64,000 nt of DNA, taken from positions 1,879,501 to 1,943,500 of the forward strand of contig NZ_CP071501.1 of the NCBI RefSeq assembly GCF_017354985.1. Reading direction: 5' to 3'. Position numbers and translations under genes: made by a program. Source of the stretch: Shewanella cyperi (GTDB taxonomy: Bacteria > Pseudomonadota > Gammaproteobacteria > Enterobacterales > Shewanellaceae). Position 1 is the first letter of the stretch. Each line of letters starts with the position of its first letter. Shown here piece by piece: positions 9,097-18,559 of the stretch. The notes beneath the pieces were generated by a model, which saw only the letters and a program-made list of their open reading frames with translations, made no database searches and was not told the origin of the DNA.

Positions 9097-10575
9097 CTAC
9101 TCGGGTGGCTGCATGGTCTCCAGTGTGTCATCCAATGCCTTTTCCAACAGGGCGCGTTCCAGTTGCTTGCTGGTGTCCACCCCGAGTTCGCGCATCTGGT
9201 GTGCCTGACGAACCAAATTGCCTTTACCGCTTACCAGCTTGCCCATGGCGGCTTGAAAACTTTTTTGTGAACTCTCAAGCGTCCGGCCCAATTTGTCCAT
9301 ATCATCCAAAAAACCGCACAATTTGTCATAGATCCTGCCGGCGGCTTTGGCTATCTGCTGGGCATGTTGATTCTGGTACTCATAGCGCCAGATATTGTGA
9401 ATTGTCCTCAGCGCTACCAACAGATTGGTGGGGCTGGCCAGCATGATATTATGTTCCAGTGCGTAATTCACCAGGGTTGGATCCTGCTCCAATGCCAGCA
9501 AAAATGCCGGCTCTACCGGGATGAACATTAGCACATAGTCCAGGCTCTGGAGTCCATGCAACTGCTGATAATCTTTCAGGCTGAGCCCCTTGATATGGTT
9601 GCGCACCGATTGCACATGCTCCTTCAGGGCCGCCTGGCGGCTGTCTTCGTCGCTGGCGTTGAAACAACGCTCATAGGCCAGCAGAGACATCTTGGCATCG
9701 ATCACCACGTCCTTGTTGCCGGGCAGGTGCACCACCACGTCGGGTTTGAACAACTTGCCCTTGTCATCTTTATGCTGTGCCTGGGTGTGATATTCGTGAC
9801 CTTCACGCAGGCCGCTTTCACTGAGTACCCGCTCCAGTATCACTTCTCCCCAATTGCCTTGTTGCTTATTGTCCCCTTTGAGCGCATTGGTCAGGTTAAT
9901 GGCATCCTGGCTCATACGCAGATTGAGTTCTTTGAGGGTTTCCAATTGGTGCTTGAGGGCGCTGCGCTCACTCTGTTCCCGTGAATAGGATTCATTGACT
10001 TGCTGCCTGAATCCTTCAAGTTGTTGCTTAAAGGGCCCCAGTAGTGCGTTGAGTTGTTGATTGTTCTGGCCTTGGAACTGATTTGCCTTGTCTTCAAAGA
10101 TTTTGTTAGCAAGATTTTCAAATTGCTGATTCAGCCGGGTCTCGGCATTTTCAAGTAACTGCAGCTTATCCGCGAGTGCCTGTTTTTCTGCATCGAATTT
10201 GGCGCTCAGGGTTTGCTGCATGGCATTGGACTTGGACAGGGCCAATTGGCATTCCATCAAACGGCGGCGATTGTCTGCCAGTTCCTGTTCCAGTGCAGGT
10301 ATCCGCTCGGCCTCTGCCTTGGCCTGGCCATAGCTCTGGTGCAGCAACTCAAGCTTGTGGCGAGCCAGCTCCAGTTGCTGCCTGCCGGTGCCCAATTCCT
10401 GATTGAGCAATTCTTCCCGTTCAGCCCATTGCAGTTGCTGACGTTCACTGAGCATATCCCAACGGCTGCGGGTCAGTTTTTGGTTCAGCAAGGCACCCAA
10501 AAGCAGTGTCAGAAAGGACAGGGCGGCGATGGCAATCCATTGGGAAATACTGAAGTCAAGAGCGCTGAAAGCCAT
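9097..10575 (-). CDS. rmuC: DNA recombination protein RmuC
   Basis: 492 aa if started at ATG 10575; the frame is open to 10626 and neither start has a strong ribosome site. The chosen start gives the short N-terminal membrane anchor normal for the family (residues about 10-30). A long coiled coil covers about 40-215 (many Gln/Glu/Leu heptads), followed by the RmuC nuclease-like core with [21 protein letters not shown] near residue 270-290. RmuC limits inversions at short inverted repeats and is predicted to be a membrane-tethered nuclease of the PD-(D/E)XK type. Divergent from msrP. Confidence 0.93.
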   Translation of the reverse strand: MAFSALDFSISQWIAIAALSFLTLLLGALLNQKLTRSRWDMLSERQQLQWAEREELLNQELGTGRQQLELARHKLELLHQSYGQAKAEAERIPALEQELADNRRRLMECQLALSKSNAMQQTLSAKFDAEKQALADKLQLLENAETRLNQQFENLANKIFEDKANQFQGQNNQQLNALLGPFKQQLEGFRQQVNESYSREQSERSALKHQLETLKELNLRMSQDAINLTNALKGDNKQQGNWGEVILERVLSESGLREGHEYHTQAQHKDDKGKLFKPDVVVHLPGNKDVVIDAKMSLLAYERCFNASDEDSRQAALKEHVQSVRNHIKGLSLKDYQQLHGLQSLDYVLMFIPVEPAFLLALEQDPTLVNYALEHNIMLASPTNLLVALRTIHNIWRYEYQNQHAQQIAKAAGRIYDKLCGFLDDMDKLGRTLESSQKSFQAAMGKLVSGKGNLVRQAHQMRELGVDTSKQLERALLEKALDDTLETMQPPE

Positions 10576-10744
10576 GGAAAATCCGAATAAGTCAAAACCC
10601 GGTTGCCAGCATGGCATGTCGGCCATTGGGCTTCAAGCACGGGCGCGCCAAACGGGCAAGACTTGTGCAAATGTGGGTACGACTGAAAGCATTTTGGGTT
10701 TTATGCTGTCTTATTGTCACAGGTCGCAATTGTGGGGCGTAGGG

Positions 10745-11776
10745 ATGAAGAAAATGACATTCAGCCGCGGGATACTGACACGGGCACAGTGGCAGGAATC
10801 GGAAGCCGCGGTGACACCGGAAGCCGTGTTTCGTGAACGAAGGGCGCTTATCAAGGCTTTGGGTATGGGCGCCGTGGGCGCCAGTTTACCGGGCCAGGTG
10901 CATGCCGGCATATTGGATTTGTTTGGTGACAGCAAGCCGAAGGAGTTCAGCACTCAGGCGCTGGAGTACGCCAAGGCGAGCGGCTTTGTCACAGATGAAG
11001 CGTTAACGCCGGAAACCAAGGTGATACGACACAATAATTTTTATGAGTTCGGCACCGGCAAGCAAGATCCTGCTGCCAATAGTCAGGGCATGCGGGTCGA
11101 CCCCTGGCAACTGACGATCGAAGGTTTGGTGGATAAGCCTCTGACCCTGGGATTTGACGATCTGTTACGCCGTTATCCCCTGGAGGAGCGCATTTACCGT
11201 CTGCGCTGTGTTGAGGCCTGGTCCATGGTGGTGCCCTGGGTGGGGTTCCCACTGGCAGCGCTGCTGAAGGAGGCCAGGGTCAAGAGCGGAGCGACACATG
11301 TGGCCTTTGAAACCCTGTTTGACCCCGAGCAAATGCCGGGACAAAAGAACCGCTTGATGGGCGGCGGCATTCATTACCCCTATGTGGAGGGCCTGACCCT
11401 GGCCGAGGCGATGAATGAATTGACGCTGATGTCTGTTGGGCTCTATGGCAAGACCTTGCCACCACAAAACGGCGCGCCGATTCGGTTGGTGGTGCCCTGG
11501 AAGTACGGCTTCAAGAGCATCAAGTCCATAGTGAAAATCCGCGTGCTTGCCAAGCAGCCGCCCACCAGTTGGAATCGCCTGGTGCCCCACGAGTACGGTT
11601 TTTACGCCAATGTGAATCCGCAAGTGGATCATCCCCGTTGGTCCCAGGCCAGTGAGCGCCGCATCGGTCCCGGTGGCTTGTTCTCCGCCGAGCGGATCCC
11701 AACCCGCATGTTCAACGGATATGGTGACTATGTCGCCGAGCTGTATCGGGGACTGGATCTGAGGACACATTTCTGA
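10745..11776 (+). CDS. msrP: Protein-methionine-sulfoxide reductase catalytic subunit MsrP (YedY)
   Basis: 343 aa from ATG 10745; the upstream open frame overlaps rmuC and is not needed. An [18 protein letters not shown] stretch at residues about 30-47 is a twin-arginine export signal, fitting a folded molybdenum-cofactor enzyme. Cys155 in [11 protein letters not shown] is the molybdenum ligand of the sulfite-oxidase fold. The enzyme reduces methionine sulfoxide in periplasmic proteins using electrons from the quinone pool through MsrQ. msrQ follows with a TGATG overlap, giving a tight two-gene operon. Confidence 0.95.
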   Translation: MKKMTFSRGILTRAQWQESEAAVTPEAVFRERRALIKALGMGAVGASLPGQVHAGILDLFGDSKPKEFSTQALEYAKASGFVTDEALTPETKVIRHNNFYEFGTGKQDPAANSQGMRVDPWQLTIEGLVDKPLTLGFDDLLRRYPLEERIYRLRCVEAWSMVVPWVGFPLAALLKEARVKSGATHVAFETLFDPEQMPGQKNRLMGGGIHYPYVEGLTLAEAMNELTLMSVGLYGKTLPPQNGAPIRLVVPWKYGFKSIKSIVKIRVLAKQPPTSWNRLVPHEYGFYANVNPQVDHPRWSQASERRIGPGGLFSAERIPTRMFNGYGDYVAELYRGLDLRTHF

Positions 11777-12381
11777 TGCGGCTGACGCCAAAGCAACTTC
11801 CCTGGCTCAAGGCCCTATTGCATCTTGCTTGCGCCTTGCCGCTGTGTTGGCTGATTTTTCAGGTGATGAGCGATAATGCCGGCGGCGATCCGGTGCAATT
11901 TATTATTCATTACACGGGCAAGGGCACCCTCAATGCGTTGGCGGCGACCCTGTGCGTCTCACCGCTGGCCCGTTGGCTCAAGTGGCCACTGTTGATCCAG
12001 TGTCGGCGCCTGTTGGGGCTCTGGTGTTTTGCCTTCGGCGTGCTGCATTTGCTGGCATTCCTCAGTCTCGATCTCCTGTTTGCCTGGTCGATGTTGTTGT
12101 CTGAAATCGTCAAGAGGCCCTATCTGGTGGTCGGTGCCAGTGGACTGCTGATCCTGACGGCGCTGGCGCTGACCTCATTCAAGGCCGCGCAGCGAAAGAT
12201 GGGGCGCCGCTGGCAGCAATTGCACAATTGGGTTTATCTGGCGGCCATGCTGGGTCCGGTGCATTATTTCTGGTCGGTGAAATCGGAAATCATAGAGCCA
12301 TCCATCTACCTGGGGGCTTTTATACTCTTGCTTTACTTGCGTCGCGATCGGTTGATGCGCTGGTTGTCTATTACCGCCTGA
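11776..12381 (+). CDS. msrQ: Heme-binding membrane subunit MsrQ (YedZ)
   Basis: 201 aa, about six transmembrane helices of the ferric-reductase-like fold with conserved histidines (for example HLLAF, QLHNWVYLA and GPVHYFW, the b-heme ligand region). It passes electrons from the respiratory chain to MsrP. The start codon shares bases with the msrP stop (TGATG). The gene ends 1 bp from the stop of the convergent GGDEF gene, with no room for a dedicated terminator. Confidence 0.95.
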   Translation: MRLTPKQLPWLKALLHLACALPLCWLIFQVMSDNAGGDPVQFIIHYTGKGTLNALAATLCVSPLARWLKWPLLIQCRRLLGLWCFAFGVLHLLAFLSLDLLFAWSMLLSEIVKRPYLVVGASGLLILTALALTSFKAAQRKMGRRWQQLHNWVYLAAMLGPVHYFWSVKSEIIEPSIYLGAFILLLYLRRDRLMRWLSITA

Positions 12382-12382
12382 C

Positions 12383-13711
12383 TCAATCCTGGCAATCGGG
12401 GTGAGGCAGGCCGTGGATTTTTCCGGGTCGATCGTCGTCGGCCTGGCTGCGTTTGGCCTTGTACATGTGGGAGTCTCCCACCTCCAGCAGTGATTCCAGA
12501 TCTTTACCATCTCTGGGGTACCAGGCCACGCCTATGCTGAGGTTCAGCAGCAGTTGCAGATTGTCTATGCTGACGGCCTGGTGTAGCTGCTGCAAGATCT
12601 TGTCTATGACCTTGGTGAGTTCTTCTTCGTTTTGCAGATCATCGAGCCAAATCACGAATTCATCGCCACCGTAGCGGCCGACTATGTCCGAACGACGCAC
12701 CGAGTGCTGCAGCCGCTCGGCCATGGTCCTGAGCACTATATCGCCAACGCCGTGCCCATACATGTCGTTGATGGGTTTGAATTGATCCAAATCCACAAAC
12801 AAGAGTGCACCGCGACCACCGTTGCATTCGAGCCGCACCAGTGCCTGCTCTGTCAGTTGCTTGAAGGCATAGCGGCTGTGGACCTGGGTCAACTCATCGT
12901 GTTCGGCGAGGAATCTCAGCTGTTCTTTCTGGTTTCTCAGTTCCCTGGTTTGGCGTTCCACTTCTTTCTGCAACTCATCACGCTTGATGGTGGTCTGATT
13001 GAGCATATGCTTCATGTAGTTGAAATGACTGACTATGTCACCTATTTCATCCTTGTTGTAGGTCTTGACCGGATTGGCAAGATCACCATCAGCCATGGCA
13101 TCTATGCCGCTGTCCAGGGATTGCAGGCTATGGCGGAATTGGGTCAGGGTGCTGAAGGTAAACAGGGTCAGGATCAGGCTTGCCAGCACCAACAGGGTAC
13201 CGGCGATAAAGAGTAAATTGCGTTGATTGACCGCAGCGTAATCCATATGCAGTCTGCGGTAACGCATCAACTCTTCGTCGATAGCCTGGATACCTGTGTT
13301 GAACCTCGCGTGCAACATGCCCTGCGGACTGGTGATGGACATGGATGCAGTGTCTTGATCGTGTCTTAAATAAAGCTGCAACAGGGTGTTGAGATCATCG
13401 TTTTTCTTGATGATGTTATTGATCATTTCGTGACGCAGGTTGTAGCCAAAGCCCTGCATGAAGGCGAGCTCAGCGGCAATGGATTGGCTGAGCCTGATGG
13501 CGCCGTTGATGGCATCCATGTCCTGATATTGCTGCAGCTGCCACAGCTGGCTGCGCAGCGCGTCCACCTCTTGCTGTACCTTTTGCACCTGCATCTGATG
13601 CCGATAATCCTGACTGTGCAGTTGGCCTATCCGCAGTAACGACAGCAACACCAGGGCAATAATGGTGGCGGAAAACAGCACCATGGTCTTGAGGCGGCTG
13701 GAGATGGTCAT
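12383..13711 (-). CDS. Membrane diguanylate cyclase (HAMP-GGDEF)
   Basis: 442 aa. TM1 about residues 8-28, a helical periplasmic domain to about 163, TM2 about 165-188, a HAMP segment (DGDLANPV...DEIGDIV...), a coiled-coil linker about 250-275, then the GGDEF domain. The active-site GGDEF motif is at 348-352 and the inhibitory I-site RRSD (339-342) sits five residues before it, so synthesis of c-di-GMP with product feedback is expected. Its ATG overlaps the stop of the upstream solute-binding protein gene by 4 bp, so the two are translationally coupled and the binding protein is a likely input for the periplasmic domain. Confidence 0.92.
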   Translation of the reverse strand: MTISSRLKTMVLFSATIIALVLLSLLRIGQLHSQDYRHQMQVQKVQQEVDALRSQLWQLQQYQDMDAINGAIRLSQSIAAELAFMQGFGYNLRHEMINNIIKKNDDLNTLLQLYLRHDQDTASMSITSPQGMLHARFNTGIQAIDEELMRYRRLHMDYAAVNQRNLLFIAGTLLVLASLILTLFTFSTLTQFRHSLQSLDSGIDAMADGDLANPVKTYNKDEIGDIVSHFNYMKHMLNQTTIKRDELQKEVERQTRELRNQKEQLRFLAEHDELTQVHSRYAFKQLTEQALVRLECNGGRGALLFVDLDQFKPINDMYGHGVGDIVLRTMAERLQHSVRRSDIVGRYGGDEFVIWLDDLQNEEELTKVIDKILQQLHQAVSIDNLQLLLNLSIGVAWYPRDGKDLESLLEVGDSHMYKAKRSQADDDRPGKIHGLPHPDCQD

Positions 13712-14700
13712 AGGCCATCTCCCGGTGTATTGGATTGCTCTAAAGCCGATAACGCCCTGCTATCGACAAATCTGCGGAAATCTGGAACTTGAAGAATGCT
13801 GGTGTAGCCGGACTGGGTCGCCCAATGGGCCTGGATCAGCATGTTCGCAATCAGGGTATTATCCAGCGTCAGACTGAAAACGTAATCAGGCCAGGTGTGT
13901 TTCAACTCATCGTCCGAAAGCTGCAGATATTCGCCGACCATCTTTCGGGATAACTCGGGATTATCGTTAATATATTGAATAGCCTGCTCCAGTGCCCTCA
14001 GGACCCGAGCTTGTATTTGCGGACTGATGGCAGTGTTGCGTTTGGCCAATAGGTTGAAAGAAAGGTTGTAGTAGCCTCTGGCGGGAAAATGGAATCCCCT
14101 GTCGCCCAGGGAGTCCAATAGCTGGAAAGCATGGGGTTCCCAGATGGAAACGGTATCCACATCACCCGCCAGCAGCGCCGGTGCCAGCTCCTCAATGGCC
14201 TCGTATCCAATCACTACCCCCGGCGATGACTCCCCCGACAGGATACTGAATGAGTAGAGGAAAAACTCGCTGGCACTGCCACTCACCACGCCAACGCGTT
14301 TACCCACCAAATCCGGTACCGATGTCTGCCCCGGTTGTTTGAGGCTGATAAGCTTCACATCATTGTTGGATGTGGCAAAGCTTGCCAGGACACTGAAATC
14401 ATCCCGACTGAAGGCATTGAACATGACCACAGACTCAGAGCTGGTGGCCATATCCACATTATCATTGATCATCATGTCAAAGGTTTTGTTGCCGCCGCGA
14501 ACGGGCAACAGCTCGACCCTGAGGTCCTGGGCATCAAATAGCCCAAGATGGCTCGCAATTATCAAGGGTGCAGATAAGGGGGTGGTGGATATCGCAATCC
14601 TGACTGTCTGCACCTGATGCCCGGTAATGGGACGGTTCCACCAGAGCACTGCGATGGTGGCCAGTATCAGTAGACAACCGGGGATCAGCGTTTTTTTCAT
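13708..14700 (-). CDS. Orphan ABC-type substrate-binding protein (NMT1/SsuA-like)
   Basis: 330 aa from ATG 14700; a TTG two codons upstream is an alternative. The N-terminus is a signal anchor (KKTLIPGCLLILATIAVLWW). The body is the two-lobed type II binding fold: IAISTTPLSAPLIIASHLGLF at the start, then GNKTFDMMINDNVDMATSS, GKRVGVVSGSASEFFL and WEPHAFQLLDSLG, as in NMT1/taurine/sulfonate-type proteins. No permease or ATPase gene is next to it; instead it is coupled to a diguanylate cyclase, suggesting a sensory rather than transport job. Ligand unknown. Confidence 0.85.
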   Translation of the reverse strand: MKKTLIPGCLLILATIAVLWWNRPITGHQVQTVRIAISTTPLSAPLIIASHLGLFDAQDLRVELLPVRGGNKTFDMMINDNVDMATSSESVVMFNAFSRDDFSVLASFATSNNDVKLISLKQPGQTSVPDLVGKRVGVVSGSASEFFLYSFSILSGESSPGVVIGYEAIEELAPALLAGDVDTVSIWEPHAFQLLDSLGDRGFHFPARGYYNLSFNLLAKRNTAISPQIQARVLRALEQAIQYINDNPELSRKMVGEYLQLSDDELKHTWPDYVFSLTLDNTLIANMLIQAHWATQSGYTSILQVPDFRRFVDSRALSALEQSNTPGDGL

Positions 14701-15009
14701 TCCCAATTCAATAGTTTGTTGGTAGGGGTAGACTAAAGTGTAGTGGGTTTTCTATCGCTTACCATGACGGCGGTAAGATTTTGTCTTTGGTGAGGGGAAT
14801 GCCAGTGCGCGCAGGGGAGGTAAGACGTCGCAGGACGAAAAGACGATAAAGAAGGCCTGCCTTGGGCAAGCCTTTCATTAACAATATCCGCCTTCTATTA
14901 AAAAAGGAAAGTGGGTTTTACTTTCTTAAAAAAGGCTGTTGGTCTTCATCAATGCCCGACGAAGTAGAGATATATTAATTGGACTTCTAAAGGATTGAGG
15001 TCTGAGAAA
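14701..15009. other. Intergenic stretch with two hairpins
   Basis: No credible gene. Besides the hairpin listed separately at 14899-14929 it holds an imperfect 10-bp stem at 14852-14861/14865-14874 (AAGGCCTGCC against GGCAAGCCTT, one mismatch), which on the minus strand is followed by a T-rich stretch and could be a second terminator for the small gene to the right. Confidence 0.5.
14899..14929 (-). terminator. Probable terminator after the 105-aa coiled-coil gene
   Basis: On the minus strand GAAAGT/ACTTTC forms a 6-bp stem (extendable by weak pairs) with a 7-nt loop, followed directly by CCTTTTTT. It lies about 80 bp past the stop at 15010. The stem is AT-rich, so strength is uncertain. Confidence 0.5.
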
Positions 15010-15327
15010 TTACCGCTTGTCCATTCGTGCCATTAACTCCAGCACTTCGTTATAGGACATGTTCAATTCGCGGCTTAAATTAATCACCTTGGTCTTATAG
15101 GTCTGGATATTTTCCTGCAAAGCCAATTGCGATTTCTTCTCTTCAACCAATTCGTTGACTGCTTCCTGAAGGATCAGCATACGCCTCAGGCTGTAATCCA
15201 AAGACTGTAAATATTTGAGCATTTGCTGCTTATTTCTGGCTTGTTCAAGATCCGTTGATAACTTCTTTTCATATCCATATTCATCAAGTGCAGCAATAGC
15301 AGATTGTAAATCGATGTCAGTTGTCAT
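15010..15327 (-). CDS. Small coiled-coil protein of unknown function
   Basis: 105 aa, cytoplasmic, no membrane segment. Nearly all helical: a charged coiled coil spans about residues 20-90 (DLEQARNKQQMLKYLQSL, then LQEAVNELVEEKKSQL), ending in a short helix (SYNEVLELMARMDKR). No family recognised. Base composition is more AT-rich than its neighbours. It is flanked by intergenic stretches on both sides and so is probably its own transcription unit, with terminator-like hairpins downstream. The size and layout resemble small nucleoid or adaptor proteins, but nothing in the sequence fixes a role. Confidence 0.7.
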   Translation of the reverse strand: MTTDIDLQSAIAALDEYGYEKKLSTDLEQARNKQQMLKYLQSLDYSLRRMLILQEAVNELVEEKKSQLALQENIQTYKTKVINLSRELNMSYNEVLELMARMDKR

Positions 15328-15379
15328 GTAAGTTTCACTTTGATGCGATATGTGGGTAACGCAGGTTTGGAGAATTAAA

Positions 15380-15426
15380 TTTCCCGGGGGTTAAACTGAT
15401 TATAGAGGGTATTTTTAGCCGGGAAA
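15380..15426. promoter_or_regulatory. Inverted repeat between the coiled-coil gene and rraA
   Basis: TTTCCCGG (15380-15387) and CCGGGAAA (15419-15426) are perfect 8-bp inverted arms 31 bp apart, within the divergent intergenic region. A TTGACA hexamer follows at 15433 on the plus strand but no good -10 is spaced from it. Possible operator; weak. Confidence 0.3.
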
Positions 15427-15522
15427 AGCCCTTTGACATTAAGGCTTGTCGCTTTAGGGGCATAAGGCTAAAGTAATAATGTAAGATGATGTTTATTAAC
15501 TGAATATAACACGGAGTGTACT

Positions 15523-16014
15523 ATGTTGGACCTGCTGCCCGATCTGTTCGATAGTTTTCCGGATGAATTAACTTTATTGCCTGCTACCTGGCAGCATTTC
15601 GGTTGTCCTTCGCCATTTTGGGGCGAGATAGTGACGGTTCGTTGCTTTGAGGACAACTCCAGGGTCAAGGAACTATTGGCTACTCCGGGACAGGGGAAGG
15701 TGCTGGTGGTGGATGGTGGCGCCTCCCTCAAGAGGGCATTGCTGGGTGACATGATTGCCGAATCGGCCCAAAACAATGGCTGGGCCGGTGTCATTATTTA
15801 CGGCGCGGTGCGGGATGTGGCGACCCTGAGGACTCTGTCTCTTGGCATTAAGGCTTTGGGAGTCGTGCCCATTAAAACAGACCGGCGGGGTCTTGGGGAG
15901 ACGGATGTCGTCCTTGATATTGCCGGTGTTGCCATTGAACCGGGTTGGTATTTGTATGCCGATGAAAATGGCGTGGCGGTTTCCCGTGAGTTATTGTCAA
16001 TAACTGGGGCGTAA
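15523..16014 (+). CDS. rraA: RraA family protein
   Basis: 163 aa, the usual length for RraA (161 aa in E. coli). The conserved glycine-rich core is visible: LVVDGGASLKRALLGDM (about 61-77), NNGWAGVIIYGAVRD (84-98) and GIKALGV. RraA proteins in Enterobacteria inhibit RNase E by binding its scaffold domain; other members of the fold are 4-hydroxy-4-methyl-2-oxoglutarate/oxaloacetate aldolases needing an RD-x2-D/E metal motif. Here Arg97-Asp98 are present but the following acidic position is Thr101, which argues for a regulatory protein over an aldolase. It reads with the asmA-like gene 20 bp downstream. Confidence 0.85.
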   Translation: MLDLLPDLFDSFPDELTLLPATWQHFGCPSPFWGEIVTVRCFEDNSRVKELLATPGQGKVLVVDGGASLKRALLGDMIAESAQNNGWAGVIIYGAVRDVATLRTLSLGIKALGVVPIKTDRRGLGETDVVLDIAGVAIEPGWYLYADENGVAVSRELLSITGA

Positions 16015-16034
16015 GACTGAAAAGGACTGAAGTG

Positions 16035-17852
16035 ATGAAATTTTTTAAATGGCTGGCCATAGGTATTGTGGTGGTGCTGGCGACATTGGTGGCCTACGTT
16101 ACCCTGATATTTGATCTTAACGACTTCAAACCCCGTATTGTGGATCAGGTTAAAAAGCAAACCGGACGTGAGTTTACCATTGCGGATCCCTTGGGATGGA
16201 CTTTTTTTCCTTCTATTGGCATCAAGCTGGGGGGCATAAGTCTCGGCAATCCCCAGGGCTTTACTCCGGCCGATATGGTCCGGATTGACGCGGCGGTAGC
16301 CGAAGTCAAGTTACTGCCGCTGTTGTCGAAAGAAGTGGAAATCGCAGAAGTCAGGATTGAGGGCCTTGAAGTGAATTTGGTCACCCTCAAAAACGGCGCG
16401 TCAAGCCTGGATGGCTTGGCCGGGAGTGCTGAGGAGCCAAAGAGCGCGGACGCCGGCGACACAGGTACGCTCAGCTTGGAAAAATTCGATATCGGCGGTG
16501 TGACCATCGAAAATGCCCGTATCAATATCCGTGATGACAGCGCTGATTCCGAGTCAAAACTGGCGCTGGAATCCTTCCGGCTGGGACAGTTCAGCCTTGG
16601 CAGCTTTGCCGACTTTTCCTATCGCTTCCAGGCGGATTTGGGGGATATGACCGCCAGCAGCGACGGTAAAGGTCAGTTGCTGCTGAGCAAGGATATGGCG
16701 CAACTGCAGATAAAGGAATTTACCCAGGAGCAGCTTCTTAAAGGTGCAGCCCTGCCCAAGGGCGAATTGAGCGTCAATTCAAAAAGTGCCCTGACAGCGC
16801 AGCTCAAGGACAAGAGCCTGAAGTTGATCCTCGAAGAACTCAACATCGGTGATATATCTGCCAAAGGTCAAATCGGGGCCAACTATGGTGCCAAGGTACC
16901 GTCTCTGTCATTGGTTCTGGAAGTGGGGGATCTTGATGTCGATGCCTGGTTGCCCGCAACCTCCGAAGCAGAGGCCAAGGCCGGGGAAGCCAAGGTTAAG
17001 GCAGAAGAGCCCGATCTGCGCGGTATGAAGGCGGTGGATCTCACTGCCGACATCAAGGTCAGCAAGGTTAAGGTCATGGGCGTCAGCAGCAGTAATTGGC
17101 TGATGAAAGCCAGCCTCAAAGGTGGGGTGCTGAACATCAGCTCAATGACCGCCGATCTGTATCAGGGCAAACTCAAGGCATCGGCCTCCATCGATGGCCG
17201 TAAACCCGTTGCCAGTTACAACTTTGAAAAAACCATTGAGGGTGTGCAACTGTTGCCGCTGCTCAAGGACGCCGCCGATGTGGAGCTGCTCGCGGGTACG
17301 GCCCATATAGAGGTTAAGGGCAAGGGCTACAGTCTGCTGCCGGACAATATCAAGCGTAATCTGCTGGCCAATGGCAGCTTCGACGTGGCAGATGGCGCTC
17401 TCTATGGGGTCAACATTCCGCAGATGGTAAGGAGTGCCGAAGCCAAACTTAAGGGTGGTACAGAGGCCGCTCCGGAGGAGCGCAAGACGGACTTTTCCAA
17501 GCTCAGTGGCAGCTTGAATATCAAGGATGGGGTGGCAAACAATCCGGATCTCAGTATGTTGTCGCCTCTGGTTCGACTGAGTGGTTCAGGGAATGCCAAG
17601 TTGGTTGAACAGGAAATCGATTATCGCCTGATGACACGCCTGGTGGCGACCCTGGAAGGACAGGGGGGGGACAGTGCGTTGAGCGGTGTCGATATTCCTC
17701 TCGCCATCACAGGCAGTTTCCAGGATCCCAAGTTTGCCCTCGATACCCAGGCACTGTTTGATGCCAAGCTAAAACAGGAAGCGGACAAGGCCAAAGACAA
17801 GCTGAAGGATAAACTCAAGGATTCATTGCTGAAAAAACTGGGGGGTAACTGA
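16035..17852 (+). CDS. AsmA family protein
   Basis: 605 aa from ATG 16035 with AAGGA upstream (a GTG one codon earlier is possible). One N-terminal membrane helix (WLAIGIVVVLATLVAYVTLIF) followed by a very long beta-rich periplasmic region and a lysine-rich C-terminal tail. The start (FKPRIVDQVKKQTGREFTI and GWTFFPSIGI) and the end (LMTRLVATLEGQ, then LSGVDIPLAITGSF) are characteristic of AsmA. The family belongs to the repeating-beta-groove proteins linked to phospholipid movement between inner and outer membranes. Followed with TGATG overlap by a lipoprotein gene, suggesting a shared envelope role. Confidence 0.9.
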   Translation: MKFFKWLAIGIVVVLATLVAYVTLIFDLNDFKPRIVDQVKKQTGREFTIADPLGWTFFPSIGIKLGGISLGNPQGFTPADMVRIDAAVAEVKLLPLLSKEVEIAEVRIEGLEVNLVTLKNGASSLDGLAGSAEEPKSADAGDTGTLSLEKFDIGGVTIENARINIRDDSADSESKLALESFRLGQFSLGSFADFSYRFQADLGDMTASSDGKGQLLLSKDMAQLQIKEFTQEQLLKGAALPKGELSVNSKSALTAQLKDKSLKLILEELNIGDISAKGQIGANYGAKVPSLSLVLEVGDLDVDAWLPATSEAEAKAGEAKVKAEEPDLRGMKAVDLTADIKVSKVKVMGVSSSNWLMKASLKGGVLNISSMTADLYQGKLKASASIDGRKPVASYNFEKTIEGVQLLPLLKDAADVELLAGTAHIEVKGKGYSLLPDNIKRNLLANGSFDVADGALYGVNIPQMVRSAEAKLKGGTEAAPEERKTDFSKLSGSLNIKDGVANNPDLSMLSPLVRLSGSGNAKLVEQEIDYRLMTRLVATLEGQGGDSALSGVDIPLAITGSFQDPKFALDTQALFDAKLKQEADKAKDKLKDKLKDSLLKKLGGN

Positions 17853-18433
17853 TGCGCAGCCTTGCAGTTCTGATGGCATTGCTTTGTGGTTGTCAACAAG
17901 GCCATGACACTGCCAAAACCGCGGAAACCGTCGCACCTGAGGCCAGGCAACCACCGGCGCGCATGGCGCCACCAAGAGCCGAGGCCGAGGTGGCACCTTT
18001 GGCCAGGGAGGTCACCATGAACAACAGCCAGTTGCATCCCATCAAGTTGCCAAAGCAGGGCAGTATCAAGGTGAAGGGCTTGCTTGAGGCCGAACTGGTT
18101 ATCCACGGCCTGGAGGAAAAGGGCTTGAAGGTAACCCTGGAAGTGAGCAACCCCAACCAATACGGGGTGCCGCTGAGGTTTAATTCGGGCATGACCGCCG
18201 ATCTTTGGCTGTTGGCGGCGGACGGCAGACGGCTGTGGGCCTGGTCAAATGACATGATGTTCACCCAGGCGCTCCGGGATCTGGTGATGGCTGCCGGTGC
18301 CAGCTATCGATTGACCTTTATGGTTCCCAGGAAAGAACTCAACAAGGGTGGGACCATGTTGAAGGCCGTATTTGCCGGCAAACCCACGGAAAGCCGACTG
18401 GAAGCCTTGCCGGAAATCCTGTTGCCGCTGTAA
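17852..18433 (+). CDS. Lipoprotein with BsuPI-type domain
   Basis: 193 aa. A short signal sequence ends in LLCGC, a non-ideal lipobox. After a disordered proline/alanine-rich region (about 25-60), residues about 85-185 match the BsuPI (intracellular proteinase inhibitor) pattern: VSNPNQYGVPLRFNSGMTADL, then GRRLWAWSNDMMFTQAL and AGASYRLTFMV. Despite the family name, exported BsuPI-domain proteins have no proven inhibitor role outside Bacillus. The start shares bases with the asmA stop, so the two are co-translated, and a strong terminator follows. Confidence 0.75.
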   Translation: MRSLAVLMALLCGCQQGHDTAKTAETVAPEARQPPARMAPPRAEAEVAPLAREVTMNNSQLHPIKLPKQGSIKVKGLLEAELVIHGLEEKGLKVTLEVSNPNQYGVPLRFNSGMTADLWLLAADGRRLWAWSNDMMFTQALRDLVMAAGASYRLTFMVPRKELNKGGTMLKAVFAGKPTESRLEALPEILLPL

Positions 18434-18451
18434 GCCGGATGGCTTGGAAAT

Positions 18452-18479
18452 AAAAAGGGCAGCCTCGGCTGCCCTTTTT
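18452..18479. terminator. Strong bidirectional terminator
   Basis: AAAAGGGCAGC-CTCG-GCTGCCCTTTT: an 11-bp stem with tetraloop, flanked by A-run and T-run, so it can stop both the asmA-lipoprotein operon from the left and mltD from the right. Confidence 0.92.
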
Positions 18480-18510
18480 CAATTACGTTGTTTCATTTCA
18501 CCGTTCAGAC

Positions 18511-18558
18511 CATAACTCAAGCCATAACTTAAGCTATAACACAGGCCATAACACAGGG
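18511..18558. repeat. Four imperfect 12-bp tandem repeats just past the mltD stop
   Basis: Units CATAACTCAAGC, CATAACTTAAGC, TATAACACAGGC and CATAACACAGGG abut the mltD stop codon. Read on the minus strand in the mltD frame they keep an open Leu-Ser/Cys-Tyr-Gly pattern that runs to a second stop beyond the repeats. Confidence 0.85.
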
Positions 18559-18559
18559 C

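Noticed and set aside
10529-10744. N-terminal extension of msrP
   Set aside because: Overlaps divergent rmuC and lies before the Tat signal.
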